A stretch of DNA of 64,000 bases from Bradyrhizobium arachidis (GCF_015291705.1 NZ_CP030050.1:4712001-4776000); one strand, 5' to 3'. Counted from the stretch's first letter, positions 27,911-38,918 are shown. Numbers and translations are program-made. The notes: generated from the sequence alone by a model not told the origin.

Positions 27911-28857
27911 GGCCCGCCCTCGCGGTTCGCCATGGTGCGGAACGAGAGCGCGGTGAGGCCCATCAGGGCGGCGAGCGTCAGCAGCGTCGCCGCCGAGGCC
28001 TTGCCGACGTCGTAATGCTCGACCGCCTGCTGGTAGACGTAGAACAGCACGAGGTTGGTGGCGTTCGACGGCCCGCCCTTGGTCATGACGAAGACGTGGT
28101 CGACCTGCGTCACCGCGTTGAGCGTCGCGATCACGATCACGAACAGGAAGGTGGGCTTCAGCTCCGGCAGAGTAATGTGCCGGAAGCGCTGCCAAGGCCC
28201 CGCGCCATCGAGATGGGCGGCCTCCATGACATCCTCGGGCACGGACTGGAGGCCGGCGAGGAAGAACAGCATGTAATAGCCGGCGTTCTTCCAGATCGTG
28301 ATGACCATGATCGCGTACAGCGCGATATCGGGATCGCCGAGCCAGTTCGGCAGCACCGGCAGCAGCCGGCCGATGTAGTAATCGAGCAGGCCGACATTGG
28401 GCAGGAAGATGAACAGGAACAGCGCGGAAGCCGCGACCATCGGGATCAGGACGGGGAGGAACAGCGCGGCGCGCAGCGCGCTGGTCACGGCATTGGTGCG
28501 CGCCAGCGCCAGCGCGAACAGGAGCGCAAGGCCGATGCTCGGGACCGCCGTGCCGACGGCGTAGATCAGGTTGTTGATAACGGCGCCGATGAAGGCGGGG
28601 TCGGCCAGCACCGCGCTGATGTTGTCGAGGCCGACGAAGCGCACCGGCGCCTTCGGCGTCGCCCGCTGATAGAGCGCGTCGATGATGACGCGGCCCATCG
28701 CACCATAGGTGAACAGGGCGAGGAAGACGAGCGAGGGCAGCAGCAGCAGATAGGCCGGCAGCGAGGCTTTGAAGCGGTGAGAGAACCGCTTCAGGACGTT
28801 GAGGCGCGGCGGCGCCGATGCCGCGACCGGGAGAGCCGCGGGTTCAGCGAGGCTCAT
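27907..28857 (-). CDS. ABC transporter permease, CUT1 family (UgpA-like)
   Basis: A 316-residue membrane protein with a longer N-terminal cytoplasmic tail before the first segment (AYLLLLPSLVFLALFTYG), as is typical of the UgpA/MalF side of these heterodimers. The EAA loop reads VMEAAHLDGAGPWQRFRHIT. ATG 28857 follows the metallophosphoesterase stop by one base, so the two genes are coupled; the frame also opens at 28884. Confidence 0.92.
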   Translation of the reverse strand: MSLAEPAALPVAASAPPRLNVLKRFSHRFKASLPAYLLLLPSLVFLALFTYGAMGRVIIDALYQRATPKAPVRFVGLDNISAVLADPAFIGAVINNLIYAVGTAVPSIGLALLFALALARTNAVTSALRAALFLPVLIPMVAASALFLFIFLPNVGLLDYYIGRLLPVLPNWLGDPDIALYAIMVITIWKNAGYYMLFFLAGLQSVPEDVMEAAHLDGAGPWQRFRHITLPELKPTFLFVIVIATLNAVTQVDHVFVMTKGGPSNATNLVLFYVYQQAVEHYDVGKASAATLLTLAALMGLTALSFRTMANREGGP

Positions 28858-28858
28858 C

Positions 28859-29710
28859 TCACCGCGCCGGGAAGTTGAGCGCATAATCGCGGCCGTCTAC
28901 TCCTGCCGGCGGCTCGAAGGGGAAGCGCAGACTCTGGTCGAGGAAGTCGTGGCTGTGCACGACGAGGTTCTCCTGGTCGATCAGCACAACGCCGTAGGCC
29001 GGCGGCTCGTGGCTCGCCAGATGGTCGGTGGCGGCGGGGTCGAGCTCGAACCAGACCTGGTGGTTGGTGCCGCGCAGGGTGGAGAAGGGAATCTTGCCGT
29101 AGCTGCCGAAGATCGGCCGGTGCACATGGCCGAAGAACAGGTGGCGGATGCGCGAACGATAGGGTGCGATCACCTCGGCGAATTCGGCGCTCTGCTTCAG
29201 CGCGATCTCGTCCATGGCGTGGACGCCGACCGGGAACGGCGGATGGTGCATGAACACGACGAACGGCATGTCGTCCGGCGCCGCAGCCAGCGTGCCGGCG
29301 AGCCAGTTGAGGCGCTTGGCGCACATCTCGCCGGCGTGGCTGGTCTCGTCCAGCGTGTCGAGGAAAACGAACAGGCCGTGCTCGGTGGTGCGGGTGCCCT
29401 GCACGAAGCCGTTGGGATCGCGCGGCGCGGACCGAAGCCTGTCGAGGCAGGCCACGCGCTTGTCGTGATTGCCGACCATGGCGATGTAGGGCATTTTCAG
29501 CGCGGCCATCGCCTCGGCGAAATTGGCGTAGGATTCCGGCTCGCCCCAATGGGTGAGGTCGCCGGTCACCACGACGAACGCAGCATCGGACTGGTGCTTG
29601 TTGATGTCGGCGACGGCGGCATCGAGCCGGGCGCGCGGATCGAGCCCATAGAGCTTCAGCCCGGGGTTCGCCAGATGCGTGTCGGTGATGTGGATGAATT
29701 TGAACGGCAT
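28859..29710 (-). CDS. Calcineurin-like metallophosphoesterase (class III phosphodiesterase type)
   Basis: A 283-residue dinuclear-metal phosphoesterase. The family blocks are all visible: ITDTHL (residues 8-13), VVTGDLTHWG, MVGNHDKR, FMHHPPFPVG and FGHVHRP. The layout resembles 3',5'-cAMP or glycerophosphodiester phosphodiesterases. It is the first gene of an operon with a UgpAEB-like importer, so it may hydrolyse an imported phosphodiester such as a glycerophosphodiester; this is inference. No signal peptide, hence cytoplasmic. Confidence 0.9.
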   Translation of the reverse strand: MPFKFIHITDTHLANPGLKLYGLDPRARLDAAVADINKHQSDAAFVVVTGDLTHWGEPESYANFAEAMAALKMPYIAMVGNHDKRVACLDRLRSAPRDPNGFVQGTRTTEHGLFVFLDTLDETSHAGEMCAKRLNWLAGTLAAAPDDMPFVVFMHHPPFPVGVHAMDEIALKQSAEFAEVIAPYRSRIRHLFFGHVHRPIFGSYGKIPFSTLRGTNHQVWFELDPAATDHLASHEPPAYGVVLIDQENLVVHSHDFLDQSLRFPFEPPAGVDGRDYALNFPAR

Positions 29711-29915
29711 GGCGCGCCTGTCGGGACTGTTGGAGGATGGTCGCCTCCGGCAAGACGGCCTGCCAGCCCGTTAGAGCGCGTGTGTTTCAGTTTGATGACA
29801 GCGGTTCCCGAGAACGGGACGTGTCCACAAAGCCCGCCGGACAGGAATGGACGAGCCCAGCGCGCAATCCATGCCGTGCGTCAATCAGAGATGGTGGTGC
29901 GCGGTCGAGCCAGCC

Positions 29916-31388
29916 TCACGTCCCGCAGAATGTCTGCAACACCCGCTGGTCCGGCAGCGGCGGATCGGCATAGGCGGCGTAATCCGGCTGATCCTCGAAC
30001 GGCTTCGCCAGCACCTTCACCAATTCCTCGAACGGCGCGTAGTCGTCGTCGTTCACCGCAGCCTGGATCACGGCCTCGACGCGGTGGTTGCGTGGGATGA
30101 ACATCGGATTGACGGCGTGCATCGCCGTGCGCCGGTCGGCGGCACTCTGCGGCTCCAGTGCTGTGCGCGCTCGCCAGCGGCCGGCCCATTCGTCGAAAGC
30201 TGCGGGCTCCATGAACTGCGCGCGGACGTCGGCGCCGTCATCGCCTGCGGCATCGCCGAGCTTGCGGAAGGTGAGGGTGAAGTCGGCCTGGTTCTTGGCC
30301 ATGGCGTCGAGCAGGTCCTGGATCAGCGCGTCGTCGCCGTCGCGCTCGGTGAACAGGCCGACCTTCTTGCGCAGGCCGGCCTGATAGGCCGCGCTGAACG
30401 TCTCGGCGAAGGCGCCGAGGATGTCCTGGGCTTCCGCGATCGCCTTTTCCTGCTCGTCCGAGAACAGCGGCAGCAGGCATTCGGCGAGGCGCGTCAGATT
30501 CCACAGGCCGATGCGCGGCTGGTTGGCATAGGCGTAGCGGCCCATCTCGTCGATGGACGAAAACACCTGCGCGGGATTGTAGGCGTCCATGAAGGCGCAC
30601 GGGCCGTAATCGATGGTCTCGCCGGAGATGGAGGTGTTGTCGGTGTTCATCACGCCATGGATGAAGCCGACCAGCAGCCAGCGCGCGACGAGCTCGGCCT
30701 GGCGCGCGACGGCGGCCGCGAGCAGGGCGTGATAGGGCCGCTCGGCGTGAAGCAGGTCCGGGTAGTGCCTGGTGATGACGTGGTCTGCGAGCCGGCGGAT
30801 CGCGTCGGTGTCGCGGCGGACGGCGAAGAACTGGAAGGTGCCGACCCGGATGTGGCTCGCGGCAACGCGCGTCAGCACCGCGCCGGGCAGCGCGGTCTCG
30901 CGGATGACATGCTCGCCGGTGACGACGGCGGCAAGCGAGCGCGTGGTCGGAATGCCGAGCGCATACATCGCTTCGCTGACGATGTATTCGCGCAAGACCG
31001 GGCCGAGCGCCGCACGGCCGTCGCCGCGGCGGGAGAACGGGGTGGGGCCAGATCCCTTGAGCTGGATGTCGCGGCGGACGCCGTCCCTGTCGATGACCTC
31101 GCCGAGCAAAATGGCGCGGCCGTCGCCGAGCTGGGGCACGAATTGCCCGAACTGGTGACCGGCATAGGCCATGGCGATGGGATCGGCCCCGGCGGGAACC
31201 GTCTTTCCGGCCAGGATCTCGGCACCCTCCGCCGTCTCCAGCATGTCGGGATCGAGCCCGAGCTGGACCGCCAGCGGCCGGTTCAGCTTGATCAGCCGGG
31301 GCGCGGCCACCGGGGTCGGCGCGACGCGGGCAAAGAAGCTGTCCGGCAGCGCTGAATAGGAGTTCTGGAAGGGGAAATGCACGGTCAT
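29916..31388 (-). CDS. selO: Protein adenylyltransferase SelO (YdiU family)
   Basis: A 490-residue pseudokinase-fold enzyme that attaches AMP to Ser, Thr or Tyr of target proteins, linked to redox stress in characterised members. Seen: [18 protein letters not shown] (75-92), [20 protein letters not shown] (111-130) and [20 protein letters not shown], which carries metal-binding Asn and Asp. The C-terminus ends QTFCGT, with Cys near where eukaryotic SelO has selenocysteine. ATG 31388 is chosen by family alignment. Divergent from aspS with a 195-bp gap; the 205 bp after its end show no gene. Confidence 0.93.
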   Translation of the reverse strand: MTVHFPFQNSYSALPDSFFARVAPTPVAAPRLIKLNRPLAVQLGLDPDMLETAEGAEILAGKTVPAGADPIAMAYAGHQFGQFVPQLGDGRAILLGEVIDRDGVRRDIQLKGSGPTPFSRRGDGRAALGPVLREYIVSEAMYALGIPTTRSLAAVVTGEHVIRETALPGAVLTRVAASHIRVGTFQFFAVRRDTDAIRRLADHVITRHYPDLLHAERPYHALLAAAVARQAELVARWLLVGFIHGVMNTDNTSISGETIDYGPCAFMDAYNPAQVFSSIDEMGRYAYANQPRIGLWNLTRLAECLLPLFSDEQEKAIAEAQDILGAFAETFSAAYQAGLRKKVGLFTERDGDDALIQDLLDAMAKNQADFTLTFRKLGDAAGDDGADVRAQFMEPAAFDEWAGRWRARTALEPQSAADRRTAMHAVNPMFIPRNHRVEAVIQAAVNDDDYAPFEELVKVLAKPFEDQPDYAAYADPPLPDQRVLQTFCGT

Positions 31389-31583
31389 GGCCCCAAGATA
31401 AGGCTGGAACAGCTGATGGCAAAGGCTCCGGCCCCGATAAGCCAAAAATGGGCCCTTCTGGCCCAAATCAGGCCGTTCCCTTGGTTGCCGCCCCCGGCCT
31501 CGTCGGGTAAACCCTGCCGCAACTTCGGACCGGCCGTCACGGCCGCCCGATTCGACCCCTCCGACATTGATTTTGGGACGACC

Positions 31584-33356
31584 ATGCATCGCTACCGGTC
31601 ACATACATGCGGCGCGCTCCGCGAGAGCAACATCGGCGAGACCATCCGCCTCTCGGGCTGGGTCCATCGCGTTCGCGACCATGGCGGCGTGCTGTTCATC
31701 GACCTGCGCGACCATTACGGCCTGACCCAGTGCGTGGTCGACCCGGACTCGCCGGCGTTCTCGCTGGCCGAAAAGCTGCGCTCGGAATTCGTGGTCAAGA
31801 TGGACGGCAAGGTCCGCCGCCGCCCCGAAGGCACCGACAATGACGATTTGCCGACCGGCAAGGTCGAGGTCTATGTCAGCGAGATCGAGGTGCTGGGCCC
31901 GGCCGGCGACCTGCCGCTGCCGGTGTTCGGCGACCAGGAATATCCTGAAGACATCCGCCTGAAATACCGCTTCCTCGACCTGCGTCGTGAGAAGCTGCAC
32001 CAGAACATCATGACGCGCGTCGAGATCATCAAGTCGATGCGCCGGCGCATGGAGGGGCAGGGCTTCTTCGAGTTCAACACCCCGATCCTGACCGCGTCCT
32101 CGCCGGAAGGCGCGCGCGACTTCCTGGTGCCCTCGCGCATCCATCCCGGCAAGTTCTACGCGCTGCCGCAGGCGCCGCAGCAGTACAAGCAGCTGCTGAT
32201 GATGTCGGGCTTCGACCGCTACTTCCAGATCGCGCCCTGTTTCCGCGACGAGGACCCGCGCGCCGACCGTCTGCCGGGCGAGTTCTACCAGCTCGACGTC
32301 GAGATGAGTTTTGTGACGCAGGAAGACGTGTTCGCGGCGATGGAGCCGGTGATCACGGGCGTCTTTGAAGAGTTCGCCAAGGGCAAGCCGGTGACCAAGA
32401 ACTGGCGCCGCATCCCGTTCGCAGAAGCCTTGCGCAAATACGGCAGCGACAAGCCGGACCTGCGCAATCCCATCGAGATGCAGGACGTCTCCGAGCATTT
32501 CCGCGGAAGCGGCTTCAAGGTCTTCGCGCGCATGCTCGAAGACCCCAAGAACCAGGTCTGGGCGATCCCGGCCGCAGGCGGCGGCAGCCGCGCGTTCTGC
32601 GACCGCATGAACTCGTGGGCGCAGGGCGAAGGCCAGCCCGGCCTCGGCTACATCATGTGGCGCGAGGGCGGCGAGGGCGCAGGTCCGCTTGCGAACAACA
32701 TCGGGCCCGAGCGCACCGCCGCGATCCGTGCACAGATCGGCACCAAGGAAGGCGATGCCGCCTTCTTCGTCGCCGGCGATCCCGACAAGTTCTGGAAGTT
32801 CTCAGGCCTTGCCCGCAACAAGGTCGGCGAGGAGCTCAACCTCACCGACAAGGAGCGGTTCGAGCTCGCCTGGATCGTCGACTTCCCGATGTACGAGTAC
32901 AACGAGGACGACAAGAAGGTCGACTTCTCGCACAACCCGTTCTCGATGCCGCAGGGCGGTCTCGATGCGCTGAAGGGCCAGGACCCGCTGACCATCAAGG
33001 CGTTCCAGTACGACATCACCTGCAACGGCTACGAGATCGCATCGGGCGGCATCCGTAACCATGTGCCGGAAGCGATGGTGAAGGCGTTCGAGATCGCCGG
33101 CTACGGCGAGCAGGAAGTGGTCGATCGCTTCGGCGGCATGTACCGCGCCTTCCAGTACGGCGCGCCGCCGCATGGCGGCATGGCCGCCGGCGTCGACCGC
33201 ATCGTGATGCTGCTGTGCGGCACCACCAACCTGCGCGAGATCTCGCTGTTCCCGATGAACCAGCAGGCGATGGACCTCCTGATGGGCGCGCCGTCGGAAG
33301 CCACGACCAAGCAGCTCCGCGAGCTGCATGTGCGGGTGAACCTGCCGCAGAAGTGA
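31584..33356 (+). CDS. aspS: Aspartyl-tRNA synthetase
   Basis: Charges tRNA-Asp (in many alphaproteobacteria also tRNA-Asn, when the enzyme is non-discriminating). The 590-residue bacterial-type protein has the OB-fold anticodon domain ([20 protein letters not shown]), class II motif 2 [19 protein letters not shown], the GAD insertion domain in the middle, and motif 3 [16 protein letters not shown] 31584 is fixed by the conserved N-terminus; the frame opens to 31377 without homology. Whether tRNA-Asn is also charged cannot be judged here. Confidence 0.97.
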   Translation: MHRYRSHTCGALRESNIGETIRLSGWVHRVRDHGGVLFIDLRDHYGLTQCVVDPDSPAFSLAEKLRSEFVVKMDGKVRRRPEGTDNDDLPTGKVEVYVSEIEVLGPAGDLPLPVFGDQEYPEDIRLKYRFLDLRREKLHQNIMTRVEIIKSMRRRMEGQGFFEFNTPILTASSPEGARDFLVPSRIHPGKFYALPQAPQQYKQLLMMSGFDRYFQIAPCFRDEDPRADRLPGEFYQLDVEMSFVTQEDVFAAMEPVITGVFEEFAKGKPVTKNWRRIPFAEALRKYGSDKPDLRNPIEMQDVSEHFRGSGFKVFARMLEDPKNQVWAIPAAGGGSRAFCDRMNSWAQGEGQPGLGYIMWREGGEGAGPLANNIGPERTAAIRAQIGTKEGDAAFFVAGDPDKFWKFSGLARNKVGEELNLTDKERFELAWIVDFPMYEYNEDDKKVDFSHNPFSMPQGGLDALKGQDPLTIKAFQYDITCNGYEIASGGIRNHVPEAMVKAFEIAGYGEQEVVDRFGGMYRAFQYGAPPHGGMAAGVDRIVMLLCGTTNLREISLFPMNQQAMDLLMGAPSEATTKQLRELHVRVNLPQK

Positions 33357-33359
33357 GGC

Positions 33360-33560
33360 TCTTCGCTCTCCCCGCACGCGGGGAGAGCGTAGGCCGCTTT
33401 CACCGGCCGATCTAAAGAGACGCCGAAGCGTAGCTTCGGCTATGTCGCATCGAAGATGCGATGCGGGTGAGGGGGACTCTCCGCGAGTCCAACCCTCACC
33501 GTGATTGCGGAAGCAGCCCCTCACCCCAACCCTCTCCCCGTAAGAACGGGGCGAGGGAGC
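33360..33560. repeat. Composite hairpin-rich intergenic repeat, copy 1
   Basis: A run of perfect stems after aspS: GCTCTCCCCG/CGGGGAGAGC (33365-33388), GCCGAAGC/GCTTCGGC (about 33422-33440), CGCATC/GATGCG (33446-33460), then a GTGAGGG...CCCTCAC stem enclosing tctccgcgagt, and a last CCCCGT/ACGGGG stem near 33535-33550. The inner part is shared with 38121-38334, so both belong to one dispersed family. The first stem may also end the aspS transcript. Confidence 0.75.
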
Positions 33561-33578
33561 GCACCACCGCTGTGTTGC

Positions 33579-35546
33579 CTACAGCCCCGTCGACGCCTCG
33601 ATCCTGAACTGCGCCAGCGCGACGACCGGCTCGCTGTTCAGGACATCCATGAGCTGGACCAGCGGCACCTTGCCGAGCGGGGTCAGCTTGATGGTGAGCG
33701 TCTGCCCCGAGGTCGCGACGAAATCCGCCAGTGAGTCCGCCGCGGCCTTGGCATCGAGATTGGACGCGGCCATCTTCTCACCCTGGGCCCGGATCATCTC
33801 GACGATGGCGCTGCGCGCGGCGTCGCGGCTGACATTCTGGATGCGCGAGAACTGCGCCACGATCAGATCGACGACGCCGCTGTCGCGCAAGGTGAGCTCG
33901 ATCGCGCCGGCCTCGATCTGTCCGGCCTGGCTCATCGCCTGCACCGGATCGGCCGTGAACACCGTGCGCGGCACGTTGGCGAGCGCGAGGCGCGCCTGCG
34001 CCCTGGCGAGATTGCCGAGATCGATCGTAGCCGGCGCCAGCGCGAACGCACCGGAGGACTCCGTCCAGGCCGCGCCGAGGTCGAGGTCGATCGCGAGCTT
34101 GTCGACGCCGGCAATGACCAGGGCCCGCTGCGACGGACTGGTGGGATCGGTCGGCGTGACCATCTTCACGACCAGATTGGCCTTGCTCGGGATCGATCCG
34201 ATCAGCTGGCCCCAGTCCAGGCTGATCGTATCGATGGTGACGAACTGCCGCGTGTTCTTGAACGGCGAGACCACGCCCTTGATCTCAGCGCCTGCGAGCA
34301 CCCGGAACAGGCCCAGCATCTGGTCGGGCGAGGGGGCCTGGCCGGGATTGCTGAGGCTGCCGGCCCAGCGCATCAGATTGGCCGCGCTGAATGATTTCAG
34401 CGCGAAGCGCTCCATCCTGAACTGTCCCTGCGGGGACGGCATGTCGAGGCCTTCCACCGCAATCCTATCTTGATCGTATTTGACGGCGTTGAGCTTTGCC
34501 GTCCCTTGCGGGGTTTCGACCGTTTGTTTGCCGATTTCGGCCTTGCCGATCTGAAGGCCCTCGAACAAGTCGGCCACTTTCTCGATCATGTTGCGGGATT
34601 GCGCCGGCGTCGGGATCGAGCCATCAGCCGGCATGAGCGCCATGATGTCGGCCATACGGAATTTCGAGGGCCGGATCGCAATGTCGTCGATGGCGATGTT
34701 GTCGATCTGCACACGCACGCCCTGCGCCATTGCGACGGCGTATGAATTGGCCGAGATGCGTCGATAGACCCGGTGGAAGCCGTCGTCGCTCGATCCCAGC
34801 GGATCGAGCGCGGCCGTCACTGCGGTTGCGTCGAAATCATAGGCGGCCAGACCGGACAGCTCGCCGGTCATTTTCGCGGGCTTGCCCGGCTGGCTGACGT
34901 CGAGCGAGTAGGTGATGCGGTCGGTTTTCGCCGTCTCGACCTTGCCGCGATCGACGTTCTGGACCGCAAGACCGGAATAGGCGAAGTCTCCGCTGCCGGC
35001 ATTGCCGGTGCCCGCATCGACGTGAACCGCAACGGTTGGCGCCACGATCGAGGACGCCGAGACAGTTGCGTATTGCGCGAGCATGAATCGGTACATGTCG
35101 ATGATCGAACCGGAGAGCGGCGCGTTGGCCGGACGGGTCGGACCGGAAAAATCGCGTGCGGTGATCTGCGGGATCTTGTAGTTCGCTTTCAGCCTTGCCT
35201 TCTCGGTGTACATGAAGGCGACCTCGACCCCTGACACGTCGATGCTGTCGGCCGAAAACCGGGCATCGTCTGCCTGACGTCCGCCGACGGCCACGACCTT
35301 GGCGATCTTGACGTGGGCAAGGTCCTGCTGGGCGGGTTCGAGATTGATGTCCTCGATCGTCAGCGTCCGGCTCATCACATCGAATCCGATCCTGCCGTGG
35401 CTCGCCTTGCCGCCGCCCGCACGGATCTGCTCGAACGCCGCCTCGATCTCGGCTGTCGCCCGGTGCTTGGCGTAGAGATTGAAGCCGAACCATCCGCCGG
35501 CGGCGAGCACGGCTGCCACGAACAGGCCGATCAGGATTCGCTTCAT
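33579..35546 (-). CDS. Large membrane-anchored protein of unknown function
   Basis: A 655-residue protein with one N-terminal membrane anchor (ILIGLFVAAVLAAGGWFGF, residues 4-22) and a long periplasmic portion. That portion is built of repeated beta-strand-rich modules in which short amphipathic strands alternate with statements such as IDDIAIRPSKF and IEDINLEPAQ. This loosely recalls AsmA/YdgA-type envelope proteins, but I cannot assign a family. ATG 35546 puts the anchor at the N-terminus; the frame extends to 35681 without support. Divergent from maeB over a 246-bp gap. Confidence 0.75.
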   Translation of the reverse strand: MKRILIGLFVAAVLAAGGWFGFNLYAKHRATAEIEAAFEQIRAGGGKASHGRIGFDVMSRTLTIEDINLEPAQQDLAHVKIAKVVAVGGRQADDARFSADSIDVSGVEVAFMYTEKARLKANYKIPQITARDFSGPTRPANAPLSGSIIDMYRFMLAQYATVSASSIVAPTVAVHVDAGTGNAGSGDFAYSGLAVQNVDRGKVETAKTDRITYSLDVSQPGKPAKMTGELSGLAAYDFDATAVTAALDPLGSSDDGFHRVYRRISANSYAVAMAQGVRVQIDNIAIDDIAIRPSKFRMADIMALMPADGSIPTPAQSRNMIEKVADLFEGLQIGKAEIGKQTVETPQGTAKLNAVKYDQDRIAVEGLDMPSPQGQFRMERFALKSFSAANLMRWAGSLSNPGQAPSPDQMLGLFRVLAGAEIKGVVSPFKNTRQFVTIDTISLDWGQLIGSIPSKANLVVKMVTPTDPTSPSQRALVIAGVDKLAIDLDLGAAWTESSGAFALAPATIDLGNLARAQARLALANVPRTVFTADPVQAMSQAGQIEAGAIELTLRDSGVVDLIVAQFSRIQNVSRDAARSAIVEMIRAQGEKMAASNLDAKAAADSLADFVATSGQTLTIKLTPLGKVPLVQLMDVLNSEPVVALAQFRIEASTGL

Positions 35547-35792
35547 TCCCAGCTCCAGTTGCTCGTTTTGCAGCGCGCAACCTGCCATATTCGGGAAACG
35601 CTGCACGGTCCAGGGAAAGCTAGCGCTATCAGATATTTGACCATGCGCCCTGTTGATGGGGGCGCAATCGGATGTTGCCACCGGGGCTTCGGCCGTGCTT
35701 CATCCCGTTTCCATGACCCGGAAATACCGTCCGCTTGGGCGGCAGCTCGGGATCGTGCATTCTGAGGCCGGTAACGCGAGGCGAGACACCGC

Positions 35793-38102
35793 ATGTCGTC
35801 CTATTCTGAAGATCTCCACCAGGCGGCGCTCGCCTATCATCGTCTGCCGCGCCCCGGAAAGCTCGAGATCCAGGCAAGCAAGCCGCTTGCCAACCAGCGC
35901 GACCTCGCGCTGGCCTATTCTCCGGGCGTCGCCGCCGCCTGCACCGAGATCGCCAAGAACCCGGCCGAAGCCGCTTCGCTCACCACCCGCGCCAACCTGG
36001 TCGCCGTGGTCTCGAACGGCACCGCGGTGCTCGGCCTCGGCAATATCGGCCCGCTGGCGTCCAAGCCGGTGATGGAAGGCAAGGCGGTCCTGTTCAAGAA
36101 GTTCGCCGGCATCGACGTGTTCGACATCGAGATCGCCGCCGACACCATCGATCGCGTGGTCGAGACCGTGGCCGCGCTCGAGCCGACCTTCGGCGGCATC
36201 AATCTGGAAGACATCCGCGGACCGGAATGCTTCGAGATCGAGAGCCGGCTGAAGGAGCGCATGAAGATCCCGGTCTTCCATGACGACCAGCACGGCACCG
36301 CCATCATCGTCGCCGCCGCCATCACCAACGGTCTCCGCCTGAACGGCAAGAAGCTGTCCGACGTCAAGATCGTCGCGTCGGGGGCAGGGGCGGCCGCGAT
36401 CGCGACGCTCAACCTGCTGGTGTCGATGGGCGCGCAGCGCAAGAACATCTGGGTCTGCGACATCGACGGCCTGGTCTATGACGGCCGCAATACGCAGATG
36501 GACCGCTGGAAGGCGGTCTATGCCCAGAAGACCGACAAGCGCACGCTCGCCGACGTCATCGGCGGCGCCGACATCTTCATCGGCCTCTCGGCGCCCGGCG
36601 TGCTCAAGCCGGAGATGGCCCAGGCGATGGGCGACAAGCCGCTGATCATGGCGCTCGCCAATCCGACACCGGAGATCATGCCGGAGGAGGCGCGCAAGGT
36701 ACGCCCGGACGCGATGATCTGCACCGGCCGCTCGGACTATCCGAACCAGGTCAACAACGTCCTCTGCTTTCCCTTCATCTTCCGCGGCGCGCTCGACGTC
36801 GGCGCCAGCGCGATCAACGAGGAGATGAAGCACGCCGCGGTCGAAGCCATCGCGCAGCTGGCGCGCGAGGCGCCGTCGGACGCGGTCGCGCAGGGCTTTG
36901 ACACCGGCGAGACGCAAGGGTTCGGCCCGGGCTCGCTGATCCCGAGCCCCTTCGACCCGCGCCTGATCCTGCGCATCGCACCGGCGGTGGCGAAGGCGGC
37001 GATGGAGTCGGGCGTCGCGACGCGCCCCATCACCAATTTCGACGAATACACCGCGCTGCTCGAGCGCTTCGCCTTCCGCTCCGGCCTCGTCATGAAGCCG
37101 ATGTTCGCCAAGGCCAAGACCCAGCCGGTGCGCGTGATCTACGCCGAAGGCGAGGACGAGCGCGTGCTGCGCGCCACGCAAGTGGTGCTGGAGGAGAAGC
37201 TGGCGCGGCCGATCCTGGTCGGACGTCCCTCGGTGGTGGAGGCGCGCATCAAGCGCTTCGGCCTGTCGATCAAGGCCGGCAAGGATTTCGACCTCGTCAA
37301 TCCCGAGGACGATCCGCGCTACCGCTCCTATGTGCAGTCCTATGTCGAGGTCGCCGGCCGCCGCGGCGTGACGCCGGATGCGGCGCGCACGGTGGTGCGC
37401 ACCAACAACACGGTCATCGCCGCGCTCGCGGTGACGCGCGGCGAGGCCGATGCGATGCTCTGCGGCGTCGAGGGCCGCTACATGCACCATCTGCGTCACG
37501 TCCGCGAGATCGTCGGCTTCGCGGCCGGGGTCAGCGACTATGCGGCGCTCGCGCTGCTGATCACCACCAAGGGCGCGTTCTTCATCGCGGACACCCAGGT
37601 GCGGCCCAATCCGGGCGCGGAGGAGCTTGCCGAGATCGCCTCGCTCGCGGCGGTTCACGTCCAGCGCTTCAACATCAAGCCGAAGATCGCCTTCGTCTCG
37701 CATTCGGATTTCGGCAGCTATGACACCGACTCCTCGCGCAAGATGCGCCGGGCGACCCAGCTCTTGAAGGAGAAGCATCCGGAGATCGAGGCCGACGGCG
37801 AGATGCAGGGCGACACGGCACTCTCGGCTGCAGCGCGAAAAATGGTACTGCCGCACTCCAAGCTCGAGGGCGAGGCCAACATCATGATCATGCCGAGTCT
37901 CGACACCGCCAACGTCGCCTATCAAATGATCAAGTCGCTGGCGGACGCACTGCCCGTCGGCCCGATCCTGATCGGCCCGGCGCGCCCCGCCCATATCCTC
38001 ACCCCCTCGGTGACGGCGCGCGGTATCCTGAACATGACCGCGGTCGCCGTGGTGGAAGCGCAGGAGCGTGCGTCGCGGCAGCAGCCGACTTTGTTTACGT
38101 AG
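35793..38102 (+). CDS. maeB: NADP-dependent malic enzyme with C-terminal phosphotransacetylase-like domain
   Basis: Oxidatively decarboxylates malate to pyruvate, making NADPH. The 769-residue product has the malic N-terminal domain ([29 protein letters not shown]), metal-site residues in FHDDQHGTA, and an NAD(P) Rossmann loop [15 protein letters not shown] near residue 190. After about residue 430 comes a phosphotransacetylase-like domain ([15 protein letters not shown]) that regulates but does not catalyse in characterised rhizobial relatives. ATG 35793 gives the standard N-terminus. In rhizobia such enzymes feed pyruvate from C4-dicarboxylates. Confidence 0.96.
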   Translation: MSSYSEDLHQAALAYHRLPRPGKLEIQASKPLANQRDLALAYSPGVAAACTEIAKNPAEAASLTTRANLVAVVSNGTAVLGLGNIGPLASKPVMEGKAVLFKKFAGIDVFDIEIAADTIDRVVETVAALEPTFGGINLEDIRGPECFEIESRLKERMKIPVFHDDQHGTAIIVAAAITNGLRLNGKKLSDVKIVASGAGAAAIATLNLLVSMGAQRKNIWVCDIDGLVYDGRNTQMDRWKAVYAQKTDKRTLADVIGGADIFIGLSAPGVLKPEMAQAMGDKPLIMALANPTPEIMPEEARKVRPDAMICTGRSDYPNQVNNVLCFPFIFRGALDVGASAINEEMKHAAVEAIAQLAREAPSDAVAQGFDTGETQGFGPGSLIPSPFDPRLILRIAPAVAKAAMESGVATRPITNFDEYTALLERFAFRSGLVMKPMFAKAKTQPVRVIYAEGEDERVLRATQVVLEEKLARPILVGRPSVVEARIKRFGLSIKAGKDFDLVNPEDDPRYRSYVQSYVEVAGRRGVTPDAARTVVRTNNTVIAALAVTRGEADAMLCGVEGRYMHHLRHVREIVGFAAGVSDYAALALLITTKGAFFIADTQVRPNPGAEELAEIASLAAVHVQRFNIKPKIAFVSHSDFGSYDTDSSRKMRRATQLLKEKHPEIEADGEMQGDTALSAAARKMVLPHSKLEGEANIMIMPSLDTANVAYQMIKSLADALPVGPILIGPARPAHILTPSVTARGILNMTAVAVVEAQERASRQQPTLFT

Positions 38103-38120
38103 GCACGCGACTGCGCGCCG

Positions 38121-38334
38121 TTCTTACCCTCTCCCCTTGCGGGAGAGGGTGGATCGCCGCGGAGCGGCGAGACGGGTGAGGGGTTTCTCTCCGCGAGTAC
38201 CTTTCACGATTGGATCCGCGGATAGATACCCCTCATCCGGCGCCGTAGCCGAAGCCTCGCTTCGGCGTTCTTAAGAACGGCGGCCAAAGGCCGCTTACGC
38301 CACCTTCTCCCGCAAGGGGAGAAGGGGCAACGTC
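38121..38334. repeat. Composite hairpin-rich intergenic repeat, copy 2
   Basis: Bounded by two related hairpins in opposite orientation: ACCCTCTCCC-CTTGC-GGGAGAGGGT (38126-38150) and CCTTCTCCC-GCAAG-GGGAGAAGG (38303-38325). Between them are GCCGAAGC/GCTTCGGC and the tctccgcgagt segment also seen in 33360-33560. The inverted ends give it the look of a non-autonomous miniature element. The rest of the 363-bp gap 38103-38465 has no gene. Confidence 0.78.
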
Positions 38335-38465
38335 CGCGCCGCCAACTTTGAATTACTTTCAGTTTTCCATTTCCCCGTTTGTAAACCGGCGCACGACTCT
38401 TCATAATCGCCGGGCGCGTTCGTCCAAATTCCGATTTTCAATAAGCCTGAGCCAAGAGGCCGATC

Positions 38466-38918
38466 ATGCCAGCGTTCGTGACTTTCGGGCGGATCCTGTT
38501 CGCCGTGCTGTTCATCTACACGGGCGCGACCAAGCTCTTTGCGATCCAGGCAACGGCGGATTTCATCGCCAGCAAGATCGTGGTGCCCGAGGCGATCGAG
38601 CCCTACGCCAAGCAGATCGAGACGGCGACCGCGATGACCACGCCGCAGCTGTTGGCGATCGCGGTGGGCGGGCTCGAGATCATCGCGGGCCTGATGATCG
38701 CGCTGAATTTCGGCGCACGCTTCTTCGCGATGCTGATGATCATCTACATCGCAGTCTCGACCTACCTGTCCGCCGATTTCTGGAATCTGGCAGCGCCCGA
38801 GAACGCCAAGATGGTGGTCGACGCGCTGAAGAATCTCGCGATCATCGGCGCGCTCTGCATGATCATCGGCTACGGCCGCACCACGCGCCCGGCCGAGTCC
38901 GCCTACGGGGACGTCTAG
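38466..38918 (+). CDS. DoxX-family membrane protein
   Basis: A 150-residue protein with four hydrophobic segments: FGRILFAVLFIYTGATKLF at the N-terminus with the family GxxKL pattern, then LLAIAVGGLEIIAGLMIAL, FFAMLMIIYIAVSTYL, and LAIIGALCMIIGYG. DoxX-like proteins are found with redox and quinone systems, but the role of this one is unknown. ATG 38466 follows AGAGG. It stands alone between a repeat element and the TPR gene; no partner genes for thiosulfate oxidation are near. Confidence 0.87.
   Translation: MPAFVTFGRILFAVLFIYTGATKLFAIQATADFIASKIVVPEAIEPYAKQIETATAMTTPQLLAIAVGGLEIIAGLMIALNFGARFFAMLMIIYIAVSTYLSADFWNLAAPENAKMVVDALKNLAIIGALCMIIGYGRTTRPAESAYGDV

Noticed and set aside
35700..37994. 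764-residue open frame on the minus strand opposite maeB
   Set aside because: The plus-strand frame is an unmistakable malic enzyme; the antisense frame is a GC-skew shadow with low-complexity Arg/Ala/Asp-rich composition.
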